Below, in pieces: positions 1 through 6,232 of a stretch of DNA of 8,691 nt. Under the pieces are notes generated by a model that did not search any database, was not told the DNA's origin, and saw only the letters and a list, made by a program, of their open reading frames with translations. A program made the position numbers and the translations under genes. Origin of the DNA: an uncultured bacterium (GTDB lineage Bacteria; Actinomycetota; Actinomycetes; S36-B12); the NCBI GenBank assembly GCA_903896585.1, contig CAITYI010000407.1, forward strand, positions 1 to 8,691. Reading direction: 5' to 3'. The first letter of the stretch is position 1. Each line of letters starts with the position of its first letter.

Positions 1-520
1 CCATGGGTGAGTTGCTAATGGCTTTCCAATGCGCGGGTGCGGTGACGGTCAGCGTAAATGTTGCTTTCAGATCAGGCTGCTCAAAGCACGCATACATACG
101 GCGAGCATCGGCTGACTCAAACTGGGTGTATAAATACGTTTCCTGATCCACCGGATCGACAAAGCGGTGTAGGCCTTCACCGGTATTCATGAACTTTCCG
201 TGGGCGATAACCCGCACGGTGTTCATGGCTTCAAGATTTGGTAAGTGAATTCGGGCTCCCGCAACGGCAGTAGTGATATCCAGAGGGGTTCCGTTCAGTG
301 TGACTGATTCAACTTCAGGGGCAATAAGGTCGATCCACGTTGAACTGCCCGGAGATGTACATGCGAATACGGCAGTTGTGTCGGTGGTGAATGTCGGACC
401 GGTCGAAGTGACATCGAGTACCACTTCATAGGAGGTAACTGAGATCAATCGCGAGCGCTCTGCTGCCTCAGAGCGGGTGATGTTCTCGGAGCGGGCATCG
501 GTGGTGTGGGTATCAGACAT
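1..520 (-). CDS. pepN: Aminopeptidase N (M1 family), N-terminal part, cut by window edge
   Basis: Zinc-dependent M1-family aminopeptidase that removes N-terminal residues from peptides in the cytoplasm. Only the first 173 residues are present; the zinc-binding HExxH and GAMEN motifs lie beyond the left edge, so activity cannot be judged. The visible part is the N-terminal beta domain. Residues around 120-155 read GEGLHRF, then YLYTQFE, then CFEQPDLKATF, a highly characteristic block of actinobacterial PepN. The ATG at 520 is preceded by AAGGA (complement of 528-532) at a seven-base spacing, which supports this start. About 25 polar residues precede the conserved region. The gene is divergent from the Rv2466c-like gene at 597, with 76 bases between them. 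In M. tuberculosis pepN (Rv2467) is likewise next to Rv2466c. Identification is secure. Confidence 0.93.
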   Translation of the reverse strand, partial: MSDTHTTDARSENITRSEAAERSRLISVTSYEVVLDVTSTGPTFTTDTTAVFACTSPGSSTWIDLIAPEVESVTLNGTPLDITTAVAGARIHLPNLEAMNTVRVIAHGKFMNTGEGLHRFVDPVDQETYLYTQFESADARRMYACFEQPDLKATFTLTVTAPAHWKAISNSPM

Positions 521-596
521 GTGTCAATCCTTGCACGTGGTGAGCACCAAGCCTGCCGAAACTGCAGAACACCAGCCAGCATGCCAATATTGAGCC
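521..596. promoter_or_regulatory. Divergent intergenic region between pepN and the Rv2466c-like operon
   Basis: This 76-base gap must carry the promoters of both pepN and the four-gene operon. It contains a CACGTG hexamer at 534-539. Overlapping it at 538-549 is an interrupted palindrome, TGGTG-AG-CACCA, with perfect five-base arms; either could be an operator. The pepN side has a clear Shine-Dalgarno sequence. The plus-strand side has no recognisable ribosome binding site before ATG 597; an AT-rich CAATAT at 585-590 is a possible -10 element that would give a nearly leaderless transcript. Promoter assignments here are inference. Confidence 0.35.
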
Positions 597-1214
597 ATGA
601 CAACCCCGGTGGAATTTTGGTTTGACCCCTTGTGCCCGTGGGCATGGATCACCTCGCGGTGGGTCAAAGAGGTCGAGAAACTAAGGGACATTGAGGTCAC
701 CTGGAGTGTCATGTCGCTCGCTGTCCTCAATGAGGGCAAGGATTTGCCGCCGGAGTATGTGGAACTCATGAAGTCTGCGTGGGGACCGGTGCGGGTATGT
801 ATTGCTGCTGAGATTGCCCACGGCAATGAAGTGCTCGGCCCGTTGTACACGGCCCTGGGCACTCGAATCCACCGCGAAGGCCGCACCGATTTCCCTCGCA
901 TAATTTCTGAGTCACTTGCCGAAGCGGGTCTTCCGGCAGATCTGGCACTCGCAGCAGATTCATCTGAGTTCGATCCTCAATTGCGGGCAAGTCACGCGCG
1001 AGGCATCACACCGGTAGGCAGCGATGTTGGAACACCGGTGCTTGCGGTCCCGGGCCCGAAAGGCGAGCCAGTTGCATTCTTTGGCCCGGTGATCACGCCA
1101 ATGCCATTAGGTGAAGACGCGGCAACTTTGTGGGATGGCGCACTCATGGTGGCATCTATTCCCGGCTTTTATGAATTAAAGCGAACCCGAGATGCAGAGC
1201 CCTCCTTTGACTAA
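597..1214 (+). CDS. Mycothiol-dependent nitroreductase-like (Rv2466c family) DsbA-fold oxidoreductase
   Basis: Member of the DsbA/thioredoxin-fold group typified by M. tuberculosis Rv2466c, a cytoplasmic mycothiol-dependent reductase known for activating nitro-prodrugs. The similarity runs from end to end: EFWFDPLCPW near the N-terminus, ITSRW, DIEVTWSVMSLAVLNE, AWGPVRVCIAAE, and FELKRTR-type ending. The 205-residue length matches the family. The active site reads C13-P-W-A16, so the nucleophilic cysteine is present but the resolving cysteine of Rv2466c (CPWC) is alanine. A monothiol mechanism relying on mycothiol is therefore likely (inference). The conserved VGSDVGTPVL cis-proline region is near residues 140-150. 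There is no signal peptide, so it acts in the cytoplasm. It is first in an operon with overlapping genes; its last 23 bases overlap the next reading frame. No clear Shine-Dalgarno sequence precedes ATG 597. Confidence 0.9.
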   Translation: MTTPVEFWFDPLCPWAWITSRWVKEVEKLRDIEVTWSVMSLAVLNEGKDLPPEYVELMKSAWGPVRVCIAAEIAHGNEVLGPLYTALGTRIHREGRTDFPRIISESLAEAGLPADLALAADSSEFDPQLRASHARGITPVGSDVGTPVLAVPGPKGEPVAFFGPVITPMPLGEDAATLWDGALMVASIPGFYELKRTRDAEPSFD

Positions 1215-1578
1215 TCACACCCATGCCTTAGGAGCCGCCGTCTGTATCTTCGATGGCTATTGCGGGGTCTGTCATAAATCGGTGAAATTGGCTCAGCGTT
1301 GCGGCTCAACCAGTGCATTTATTCCATTCCAAGACTTCCAAGAATTCCCCCCCGGAGTCACCCGTGAAAAATGTATGCAGGAAGTGGTGTACGTCAACGA
1401 CCACGGAACTGTTTTTGGTGGTGCTGCAGCGGTGGCACAAATCCTTCGCAACTCCCGTGTGAGCCTGCTCGGGAAAATTATCGATGCCCCGGCGGTGCTT
1501 CCACTTTCTGAAAAGGTGTACCGATTTGTGGCTCGGAATAGATCAAGAATTCCGGTTCGGGGATACTGCAACACATGA
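1192..1578 (+). CDS. DCC-family thiol-disulfide oxidoreductase-like protein (DUF393)
   Basis: Small protein of the DCC1-like/DUF393 family, predicted thioredoxin-like thiol proteins whose substrates are mostly unknown. The hallmark DxxCxxC motif is D21-G-Y-C24-G-V-C27, preceded by the usual hydrophobic strand AVCIFDG. The later segment around residues 75-125 matches the family pattern: a GAAAVAQIL helix, LPLSEKVYRFVARNR, and a final cysteine (C126). Length of 128 residues is normal. The ATG at 1192 lies inside the preceding gene and overlaps it by 23 bases. A TTG at 1207 in the same frame would shorten the overlap and is an alternative start. The stop overlaps the next gene's ATG as ATGA at 1575-1578, so translational coupling is expected. 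With the Rv2466c-like protein it forms a pair of cytoplasmic thiol proteins in one operon; a functional partnership is inference. Confidence 0.87.
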   Translation: MQSPPLTNHTHALGAAVCIFDGYCGVCHKSVKLAQRCGSTSAFIPFQDFQEFPPGVTREKCMQEVVYVNDHGTVFGGAAAVAQILRNSRVSLLGKIIDAPAVLPLSEKVYRFVARNRSRIPVRGYCNT

Positions 1579-2636
1579 ACCCGACCGAAGAAGTTCGTGT
1601 GACCACTCAGGCTTGGCGTGGCTTTGCCAGCGATAACTACGCTGGAGTACACCCTGAAGTGCTGAAAGCCGTGGTCCGAGTTAACGAAGGCCATCAGATT
1701 GCTTACGGCGACGACACCATCACAGCCGAACTCCAAGAGCGCATGGTGGCGCTTTTTGGTACCGAAGTCGGTGTGTATCCGGTATTCAACGGAACCGGTG
1801 CAAATGTAGTGGCGCTGTCGGCGATTATTCGCCAGTGGGAAGCCGTGATTTGTACCGCCACCGCTCATGTGCACATGGATGAAGGTGGCGCACCGGAGAA
1901 AGTCGCCGGCATCAAGTTGTGGACCGTGCCCGGTGTCCAAGGGAAATTGACTCCAGATCTGATTCGCTCAGCTGCCCACGACTTTGGGTTTGTTCATTAC
2001 GCTCAACCCGGAGCGGTAACAATTACCCAATCCTCCGAGTTGGGAACGGTCTATACCCCGGACGAAGTCTCAGAGATCAGTGCATGTACCCATGAGTTAG
2101 GTATGCGAGTGCACATGGATGGCGCGCGGCTGGCAAATGCCGTAGCGTCCCTTGACGTTCCCGTTGCGGATTTCACGATCAATGCCGGTGTGGACATACT
2201 GTCGTTCGGTGGCACCAAGAATGGCATGCTGATGGGTGAAGTTGTTGTAGTTCTCAATCCAGATGTCGTGCAGGGCGTTGATTATTTCAGAAAGTCATTC
2301 ATGCAACTCAACAGCAAAATGCGTTTTGCTTCTGCTCAAATGATTGCCATGCTCAGCGATGACCTGTGGATTCGCAGCGCTCGCCATGCCAATGAAATGG
2401 CGCAGTATCTGAAAGAGCGGGTAGAAGGAATCCCTGGCGTGAAAATTGAACTACCGGTTGATGCGAACGCGGTTTTTGCGCGCATTCCAGCTGATGCTGT
2501 GGAGCGACTCCAATCCAAGTGGAAGTTTTATACCTGGGATGCACCGGATTTTGTCCGCTGGATGTGTTCATGGGATACCAAAGCCGGTGACATCGATCTT
2601 TTTGTAGCCGACATAGAAAAGGTGTTGGCTACTTAG
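1575..2636 (+). CDS. ltaE: Low-specificity threonine aldolase (PLP-dependent beta-eliminating lyase family)
   Basis: PLP enzyme of the threonine aldolase/beta-eliminating lyase family, expected to cleave threonine (or allo-threonine) to glycine and acetaldehyde in the cytoplasm. Key residues are visible: FASDNYAGVHPEVL near the start, a glycine-rich phosphate-binding turn FNGTGAN at 71-77, AHVHMDEGGAPE around 97-108 with the histidine that stacks on the cofactor, HMDGAR at 180-185 with D182 binding the pyridine nitrogen, and SFGGTKNG with K215 as the Schiff-base lysine. The 353-residue length is typical. ATG 1575 forms an ATGA overlap with the upstream stop. A GTG at 1599, preceded by GAAGAAG, is an alternative that would begin just before the conserved region. 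The stop TAG overlaps the next gene's GTG by one base. Enantiomer preference (L, D or allo) cannot be read from the sequence. Confidence 0.9.
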   Translation: MNPTEEVRVTTQAWRGFASDNYAGVHPEVLKAVVRVNEGHQIAYGDDTITAELQERMVALFGTEVGVYPVFNGTGANVVALSAIIRQWEAVICTATAHVHMDEGGAPEKVAGIKLWTVPGVQGKLTPDLIRSAAHDFGFVHYAQPGAVTITQSSELGTVYTPDEVSEISACTHELGMRVHMDGARLANAVASLDVPVADFTINAGVDILSFGGTKNGMLMGEVVVVLNPDVVQGVDYFRKSFMQLNSKMRFASAQMIAMLSDDLWIRSARHANEMAQYLKERVEGIPGVKIELPVDANAVFARIPADAVERLQSKWKFYTWDAPDFVRWMCSWDTKAGDIDLFVADIEKVLAT

Positions 2637-3436
2637 TGCCAGAGGGGCATGTTGTTCACCGACAGGCCAAGGAGATCACCAAACTCTTTGGCCAGCAAGT
2701 GCTGCACGTTGACAGTCCGCAGGGGAGATTCTCTGAGAGCGCGGCACTGGTAACCGGTGCAACTCTGACCAAAGCGACTGCACAGGGTAAACACCTGTTC
2801 ATTGGTTTTGATAACGACTTACATATTCACGTGCACCTTGGTTTGTACGGCAAGTGGGCATTTCATTCACAAACTCCTGACCCTGTGGGTCTGATTCGGC
2901 TCCGATTAATCAGCGATTCGATGACAGCTGAATTGCGTGGGCCTAATGCCTGCGCCATCGTGACGAATTCGGAGAAAAAGACCTTGATGGCCAAAATCGG
3001 TCCAGATCCGATTGCCGGCAACAGTCCCAAAAAATCTCGAGAAAAAGTTCTGGGGAGTTCCACGGCGATTGGAACCTTGCTGATGGATCAACGCCTATTT
3101 GCGGGAGTGGGCAATATTTATCGAGCTGAAGTGTTGTTTCGGCATCAGGTGAATCCATTTCTTCCGGGACGAGAACTTGATCCTTCGTATTTTGATGCCA
3201 TGTGGGAAGACTTGAGAGTTCTCATGAAGCGTGGCGTGCGCACTGGCCGGATTGACACGGTACGACCCGAGCACGAGCCCCGATCCATGAAACGAGCCGC
3301 TCGAGAGGACCCACACGGCGGCGAGGTCTACGTCTACCGAAGAGATGGGCGCGAATGTTATGTGTGTGGTTCGGAAATTCAGATTGCGCAGTTACAGGGT
3401 CGCAATCTGTTTTGGTGCCCTAAATGTCAAAGGTGA
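2636..3436 (+). CDS. nei: Endonuclease VIII / Fpg-Nei family DNA glycosylase (Nei1-type)
   Basis: Bifunctional DNA glycosylase/AP lyase that excises oxidised bases in base excision repair. The GTG start at 2636 is fixed by family biology: after Met removal the catalytic proline (P2) followed by E3 (MPEGH) must be the N-terminus. Other visible parts are a conserved SPQGRF (27-32), GKHLF with K52, the HVHLGLYG strand, the helix-two-turn-helix region LLMDQRLFAGVGNIYRAEVLFRH at about 155-177, and a C-terminal zinc finger with C241, C244, C261 and C264, including the GR motif (R256) that contacts DNA phosphate. The sequence resembles M. tuberculosis Nei1 (Rv2464c) more than Nei2, as recalled from those proteins. 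Length 266 is normal. It is the last gene of the operon and its start overlaps the threonine aldolase stop, implying coupled translation. Confidence 0.93.
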   Translation: MPEGHVVHRQAKEITKLFGQQVLHVDSPQGRFSESAALVTGATLTKATAQGKHLFIGFDNDLHIHVHLGLYGKWAFHSQTPDPVGLIRLRLISDSMTAELRGPNACAIVTNSEKKTLMAKIGPDPIAGNSPKKSREKVLGSSTAIGTLLMDQRLFAGVGNIYRAEVLFRHQVNPFLPGRELDPSYFDAMWEDLRVLMKRGVRTGRIDTVRPEHEPRSMKRAAREDPHGGEVYVYRRDGRECYVCGSEIQIAQLQGRNLFWCPKCQR

Positions 3437-3467
3437 CATTGATATTGAGAAAAGATAAGTGACCTTT
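3429..3467 (+). terminator. Weak candidate terminator hairpin after nei
   Basis: The arms AAAGGTGAC (3429-3437) and GTGACCTTT (3459-3467) can pair over nine positions with one central G-G mismatch, leaving a 21-base loop. A T-rich run, TTTTTGTTATTTG, overlaps and follows the right arm. The left arm spans the nei stop codon. The large loop and mismatch make it a poor intrinsic terminator, but it is the only such structure between the two convergent genes. The minus-strand DUF3159 gene ends at 3471. Confidence 0.3.
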
Positions 3468-3470
3468 TTG

Positions 3471-4121
3471 TTATTTGTCAGGAGGGATCTGTGGGAATCG
3501 AATACCGGGGTGATCCGCGGGGAGTGCCTTTTTAATGATCACCCATGACCACAGCACCACACCAATGACCATCAGATAAAACAGTGGTCGGACGGCGGCG
3601 AGTGCCCACAGGTCTTCACCTTGAATGAGGGGAATTTGAATTGCCGCACGCACCACATTGAGCAGTACCCAGATCCAAGAAGCACGCGAGTATGCGCGCA
3701 GTAGGTCCGGATCTTTACGCCACCGCATGCCGGTGCCGGTGATTGGCCCGACAATCACTCCAAGCAGTGGCCACTTGATCAGAATAGATAAAGCAAAGGC
3801 CAGCGCCGAGGCAATGTTTGCTAGTACGAGTGGCCAGAAGTACGCCGCTGCACTTCCGGTATAGAACGCCACCATGGCGGCCAGCACAACCACCAATAAG
3901 GCACCGGTCACGCGCACCGGTCGCTCACCGCGCCACAGGCGCAGGGCAGCGAGGACCAATCCAATAGCAAGTGAGGTCGCAACTGCTGCAGTGAGATTGC
4001 TATTGGTGCTCAGATAGATAACAACAAAAACAACAGGGGGAAGCATTGACTCGATGGCACCGCGCGGACCGCCAATAAGGGCAGCGAGTGGGTGACCGGT
4101 CGGTGAATCCATGCCTGACAC
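3471..4121 (-). CDS. DUF3159 family membrane protein
   Basis: Actinobacterial integral membrane protein of the DUF3159 family; its molecular function is not known to me. The family signature is visible at the N-terminus: an IGGPRGAIESMLPPVVFVVIYL segment at about 16-37. Hydrophobic stretches at roughly 25-40, 43-63, 71-92, 95-115, 147-166 and 178-200 suggest about six membrane segments. A conserved GPITGTGMRWRKDPDLLRAY loop is near 122-143, and the short polar tail (PADHPGIRFPQIPPDK) should face the cytoplasm or its surroundings. Length 216 is typical of the family. The ATG at 4121 is chosen; a second ATG three codons downstream (4112) is equally possible. The gene converges with nei and diverges from the methyltransferase, so it is probably transcribed alone. 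Confidence 0.82.
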   Translation of the reverse strand: MSGMDSPTGHPLAALIGGPRGAIESMLPPVVFVVIYLSTNSNLTAAVATSLAIGLVLAALRLWRGERPVRVTGALLVVVLAAMVAFYTGSAAAYFWPLVLANIASALAFALSILIKWPLLGVIVGPITGTGMRWRKDPDLLRAYSRASWIWVLLNVVRAAIQIPLIQGEDLWALAAVRPLFYLMVIGVVLWSWVIIKKALPADHPGIRFPQIPPDK

Positions 4122-4218
4122 CTAGCAAGGCTATCTGGCGATACTGAGAATTGTTCTGACACGGTGTCGGTGGGTTCTCGACAAGAATTCAGATAAGTGT
4201 TCCCCCTAGGGTGATCGT
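4122..4218. promoter_or_regulatory. Divergent intergenic region with a GACAC-G-GTGTC palindrome
   Basis: These 97 bases separate the divergent DUF3159 and methyltransferase genes and should hold both promoters. An 11-base palindrome with perfect five-base arms, GACAC-G-GTGTC, lies at 4158-4168 near the middle, the position expected for a shared operator. I could not pick out convincing -35/-10 pairs. The sequence before ATG 4219 (CCCTAGGGTGATCGT) holds only a weak AGGGTGA as a possible ribosome binding site. Confidence 0.3.
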
Positions 4219-5031
4219 ATGGAACTTGATGAACTTGCTGGGAAGTGGCGGGCTGATTTGCAGGCGTGGGCTATCCCGCAGGTGATCCTTGATCAAGCGA
4301 GTGAACCGCCCTGGGCGCATCCGGTGGCCATGTTCACCGTCACCGGTGAGGTTCCTGATTCAATTTCGCACCAGCGTGCCCGCGAGGTACTGCCTGTGAA
4401 TGGTTCGGTACTCGATGTGGGCAGTGGGGGTGGTCGGGCCTCCATGGCAATCACTCCACCCGCTGGCACTCTTATTGCGGTTGATCACCAACAGGAGATG
4501 CTGCACGAGTTCAGTGCGGCAGCTCAGGCAAAAGGAGTGGTCTCGCATACCTACGTGGGGGATTGGCCGGCGGTTGCGGATCAGGTTCCCGAGGTAGATG
4601 TTGTTGTGTGCCATCACGTTGCCTACAACGTGCCGGACGTTGTCCCATTGCTCGTGGCACTCAATGATCACGCAAAGTTGCGCGTGGTCATTGAAGTACC
4701 CATGGCCCATTCCACGAGCAACTTGAATGCTCTGTGGAAAAAATTTTGGAATCTTGATCGACCAACCCAACCTACCCCCTACCTCTTGCAATCCATTGCG
4801 CTTGCGCTGGGGTATCCGGCAGTGCTGGACATCTGGACCGATGAAACTTGGGGCCAGCGGGTAGATATGCCCGAAGCGGACCGGGTACGGCAGGCGCGCA
4901 TTCGGTTGTGTCTGACTGAAGATCGCGATGCTGAAGTCGCTGCAGCACTATTGGCTCAGGAGGATGCCCGGTCTCGGGAAATTGCCACCCTGTGGTGGGA
5001 TGTGCAATCACACTCAGGCATGGAGGCATAA
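4219..5031 (+). CDS. Class I SAM-dependent methyltransferase
   Basis: Predicted cytoplasmic methyltransferase with the Rossmann-type SAM fold; the substrate cannot be inferred. Motif I is VLDVGSGGGRAS at 64-75. The acidic residue ending strand 2 is D89 in IAVDHQQEML. A GDWP loop at 114-117 is the likely adenine contact, and motif IV is VDVVVCHHVAYNV at about 126-138. An N-terminal helical stretch of about 50 residues precedes the fold and a helical C-terminal region of about 60 residues follows it. The total of 270 residues suits small-molecule or cofactor methyltransferases more than rRNA enzymes, but this is only an impression. It is followed after seven bases by the VKOR gene, so the two are probably co-transcribed. 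The GGAGG inside its last codons (5022-5026) likely serves as the VKOR ribosome binding site. Confidence 0.85.
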   Translation: MELDELAGKWRADLQAWAIPQVILDQASEPPWAHPVAMFTVTGEVPDSISHQRAREVLPVNGSVLDVGSGGGRASMAITPPAGTLIAVDHQQEMLHEFSAAAQAKGVVSHTYVGDWPAVADQVPEVDVVVCHHVAYNVPDVVPLLVALNDHAKLRVVIEVPMAHSTSNLNALWKKFWNLDRPTQPTPYLLQSIALALGYPAVLDIWTDETWGQRVDMPEADRVRQARIRLCLTEDRDAEVAAALLAQEDARSREIATLWWDVQSHSGMEA

Positions 5032-5038
5032 TTCACTC

Positions 5039-5638
5039 GTGAATGCGCAACCGGTGCGGTTTAGGTCAACGCCATGGATACTGCTTGTCTCATCAATCCT
5101 TGGATTAGTGGCAGCCTTTCAGCTGACCAACGACAAATTTTCAATTCTGTCTGATCCCAATTTTGTGCCGAGTTGCAGTATCAATCCGGTGCTGTCCTGT
5201 GGCTCGGTGATCATCACTGATCAAGCCTCGGTGTTTGGTTTCCCGAACCCGTTAATCGGGTTGATGAGCTATGCCGTCATTGTCACCCTTGCTGTCCTCA
5301 TGATTTCGAAGGTCAATATTCCCAATTGGGTGTGGCTCGGCCTCAATCTCGGCGCATTGGGCGGCATGGCGTTTGTTATCTGGCTGGCATATCAAAGTCT
5401 GTATGTGATTGGTGCGCTTTGCCCTTGGTGCATGGTGGCGTGGGTTGCCACGATATTCATTTTTTGGATTACAACAGCAGAGAATGCGGGTCGCGGTCGC
5501 TTCACGCGTTCGGGTGAACCGGGTGTTGTCTCTGACGTAGTTGTGTCACTGCGCTGGATCTTTATTGCTCTCACTTTTGTTTTGATCATCACGCTGATCT
5601 TTATCCGCTGGATGGACTTCTGGTTGGGCAACGGCTAG
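5039..5638 (+). CDS. VKOR-family disulfide-forming membrane protein
   Basis: Bacterial vitamin K epoxide reductase homologue, a membrane protein that passes electrons from extracytoplasmic thiols to quinone and so re-oxidises a DsbA-like partner. The GTG at 5039 is chosen because it lies seven bases after the methyltransferase stop with GGAGG 12 bases upstream. The open frame extends back to 4928, but that extension lies inside the methyltransferase and looks non-coding. Numbered from this start, the loop cysteines are C46 and C54 and the quinone-side redox pair is C128-P-W-C131. The family motif VFGFPNPLIGLMSY follows the loop. Hydrophobic segments lie near 12-30, 72-90, 97-117, 122-146 and at the C-terminus. 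There is no fused thioredoxin domain, so a separate extracytoplasmic partner is required and none is in the window. The last 93 bases overlap the convergent cytochrome b gene. Confidence 0.9.
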   Translation: MNAQPVRFRSTPWILLVSSILGLVAAFQLTNDKFSILSDPNFVPSCSINPVLSCGSVIITDQASVFGFPNPLIGLMSYAVIVTLAVLMISKVNIPNWVWLGLNLGALGGMAFVIWLAYQSLYVIGALCPWCMVAWVATIFIFWITTAENAGRGRFTRSGEPGVVSDVVVSLRWIFIALTFVLIITLIFIRWMDFWLGNG

Positions 5639-6226
5639 TACCCATTCTGGGTAATGACTCTCCGCCCACACATAAGACACATTTCCGGTTCGCATGCCTT
5701 TGCGCGCCTGAGTATCGGCGAAGGCCTTATAAGTGTGACCCGTAACCACAATGACAACGGCAAGTGCCAGCCAGTCGTGCACGAAAGTCGCGCCGGTGCG
5801 GATGTCGTCGGTGAACAGGGAACTGAAGAACATGACCAGACCCGTGACAAACATGACAATAATGGCGCCCACCGTAAATGCACCGTTGAGTTTCTGTCCG
5901 GCATTGAATTTTCCATACTCGCGGGTGGGGTAGGTGACCCCTGGCTCTACCGAATACTGCTGGCGCTTGAGCCATGCCCAATCCCTCGGATGAAAACGGT
6001 TCAATTCCTGCGCATCGCGCCGAAAGGCGAGGGAAAACAATGCCAACACAAGGGGAATGGGTAGAATGAATCCGGCATATGAGTGAATTGTTTTCACGAG
6101 ATCCCGATTTCCCACCACCGCGCTAATATCGGGAATATATAAAGCTGCAGCGGTCGCAATCAGGATGAACATAATGATTGCCAGTGAGCGGTGCACGTAT
6201 CTTTGGGCTCGGGTGAATCTCTGCAT
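5546..6226 (-). CDS. Di-heme cytochrome b subunit (formate dehydrogenase gamma/b561-like)
   Basis: Membrane cytochrome b that probably passes electrons between the adjacent molybdoenzyme and the quinone pool. It has four membrane segments (about 15-31, 50-68, 115-137, 150-166). Four well-placed histidines serve as likely ligands for two b hemes: H12 (YVHRS), H48 (TIHSYAG), H150 (FVHDW) and H164 (TGHTY). The FNAGQKLNG motif at 107-115 is typical of the FdnI-like family. The conserved part ends with the SYVWAESHYPEW block at 184-195. The last 30 residues are polar and charged, and are encoded exactly opposite the last 31 codons of the convergent VKOR gene, so this tail may be a late extension. 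The ATG at 6226 is six bases from the stop of the molybdoenzyme gene, forming an operon with it. A degenerate relic of a related gene lies at 8183-8277. Confidence 0.87.
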   Translation of the reverse strand: MQRFTRAQRYVHRSLAIIMFILIATAAALYIPDISAVVGNRDLVKTIHSYAGFILPIPLVLALFSLAFRRDAQELNRFHPRDWAWLKRQQYSVEPGVTYPTREYGKFNAGQKLNGAFTVGAIIVMFVTGLVMFFSSLFTDDIRTGATFVHDWLALAVVIVVTGHTYKAFADTQARKGMRTGNVSYVWAESHYPEWVLAVAQPEVHPADKDQRDDQNKSESNKDPAQ

Positions 6227-6232
6227 TAGCGC

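Noticed and set aside
1293..1940. A 215-codon minus-strand open frame opposite the DCC and threonine aldolase genes
   Set aside because: It lies wholly antisense to two well-recognised genes and resembles no protein family; long shadow frames are common in such sequence.
4928..5038. N-terminal extension of the VKOR frame back to ATG 4928
   Set aside because: It lies within the methyltransferase gene in another frame and is not hydrophobic or VKOR-like; GTG 5039 with GGAGG upstream is better.
5654..6064. A 136-codon plus-strand open frame opposite cytochrome b
   Set aside because: It is antisense to the conserved cytochrome sequence, and its translation has low-complexity, histidine-rich character without a family match.
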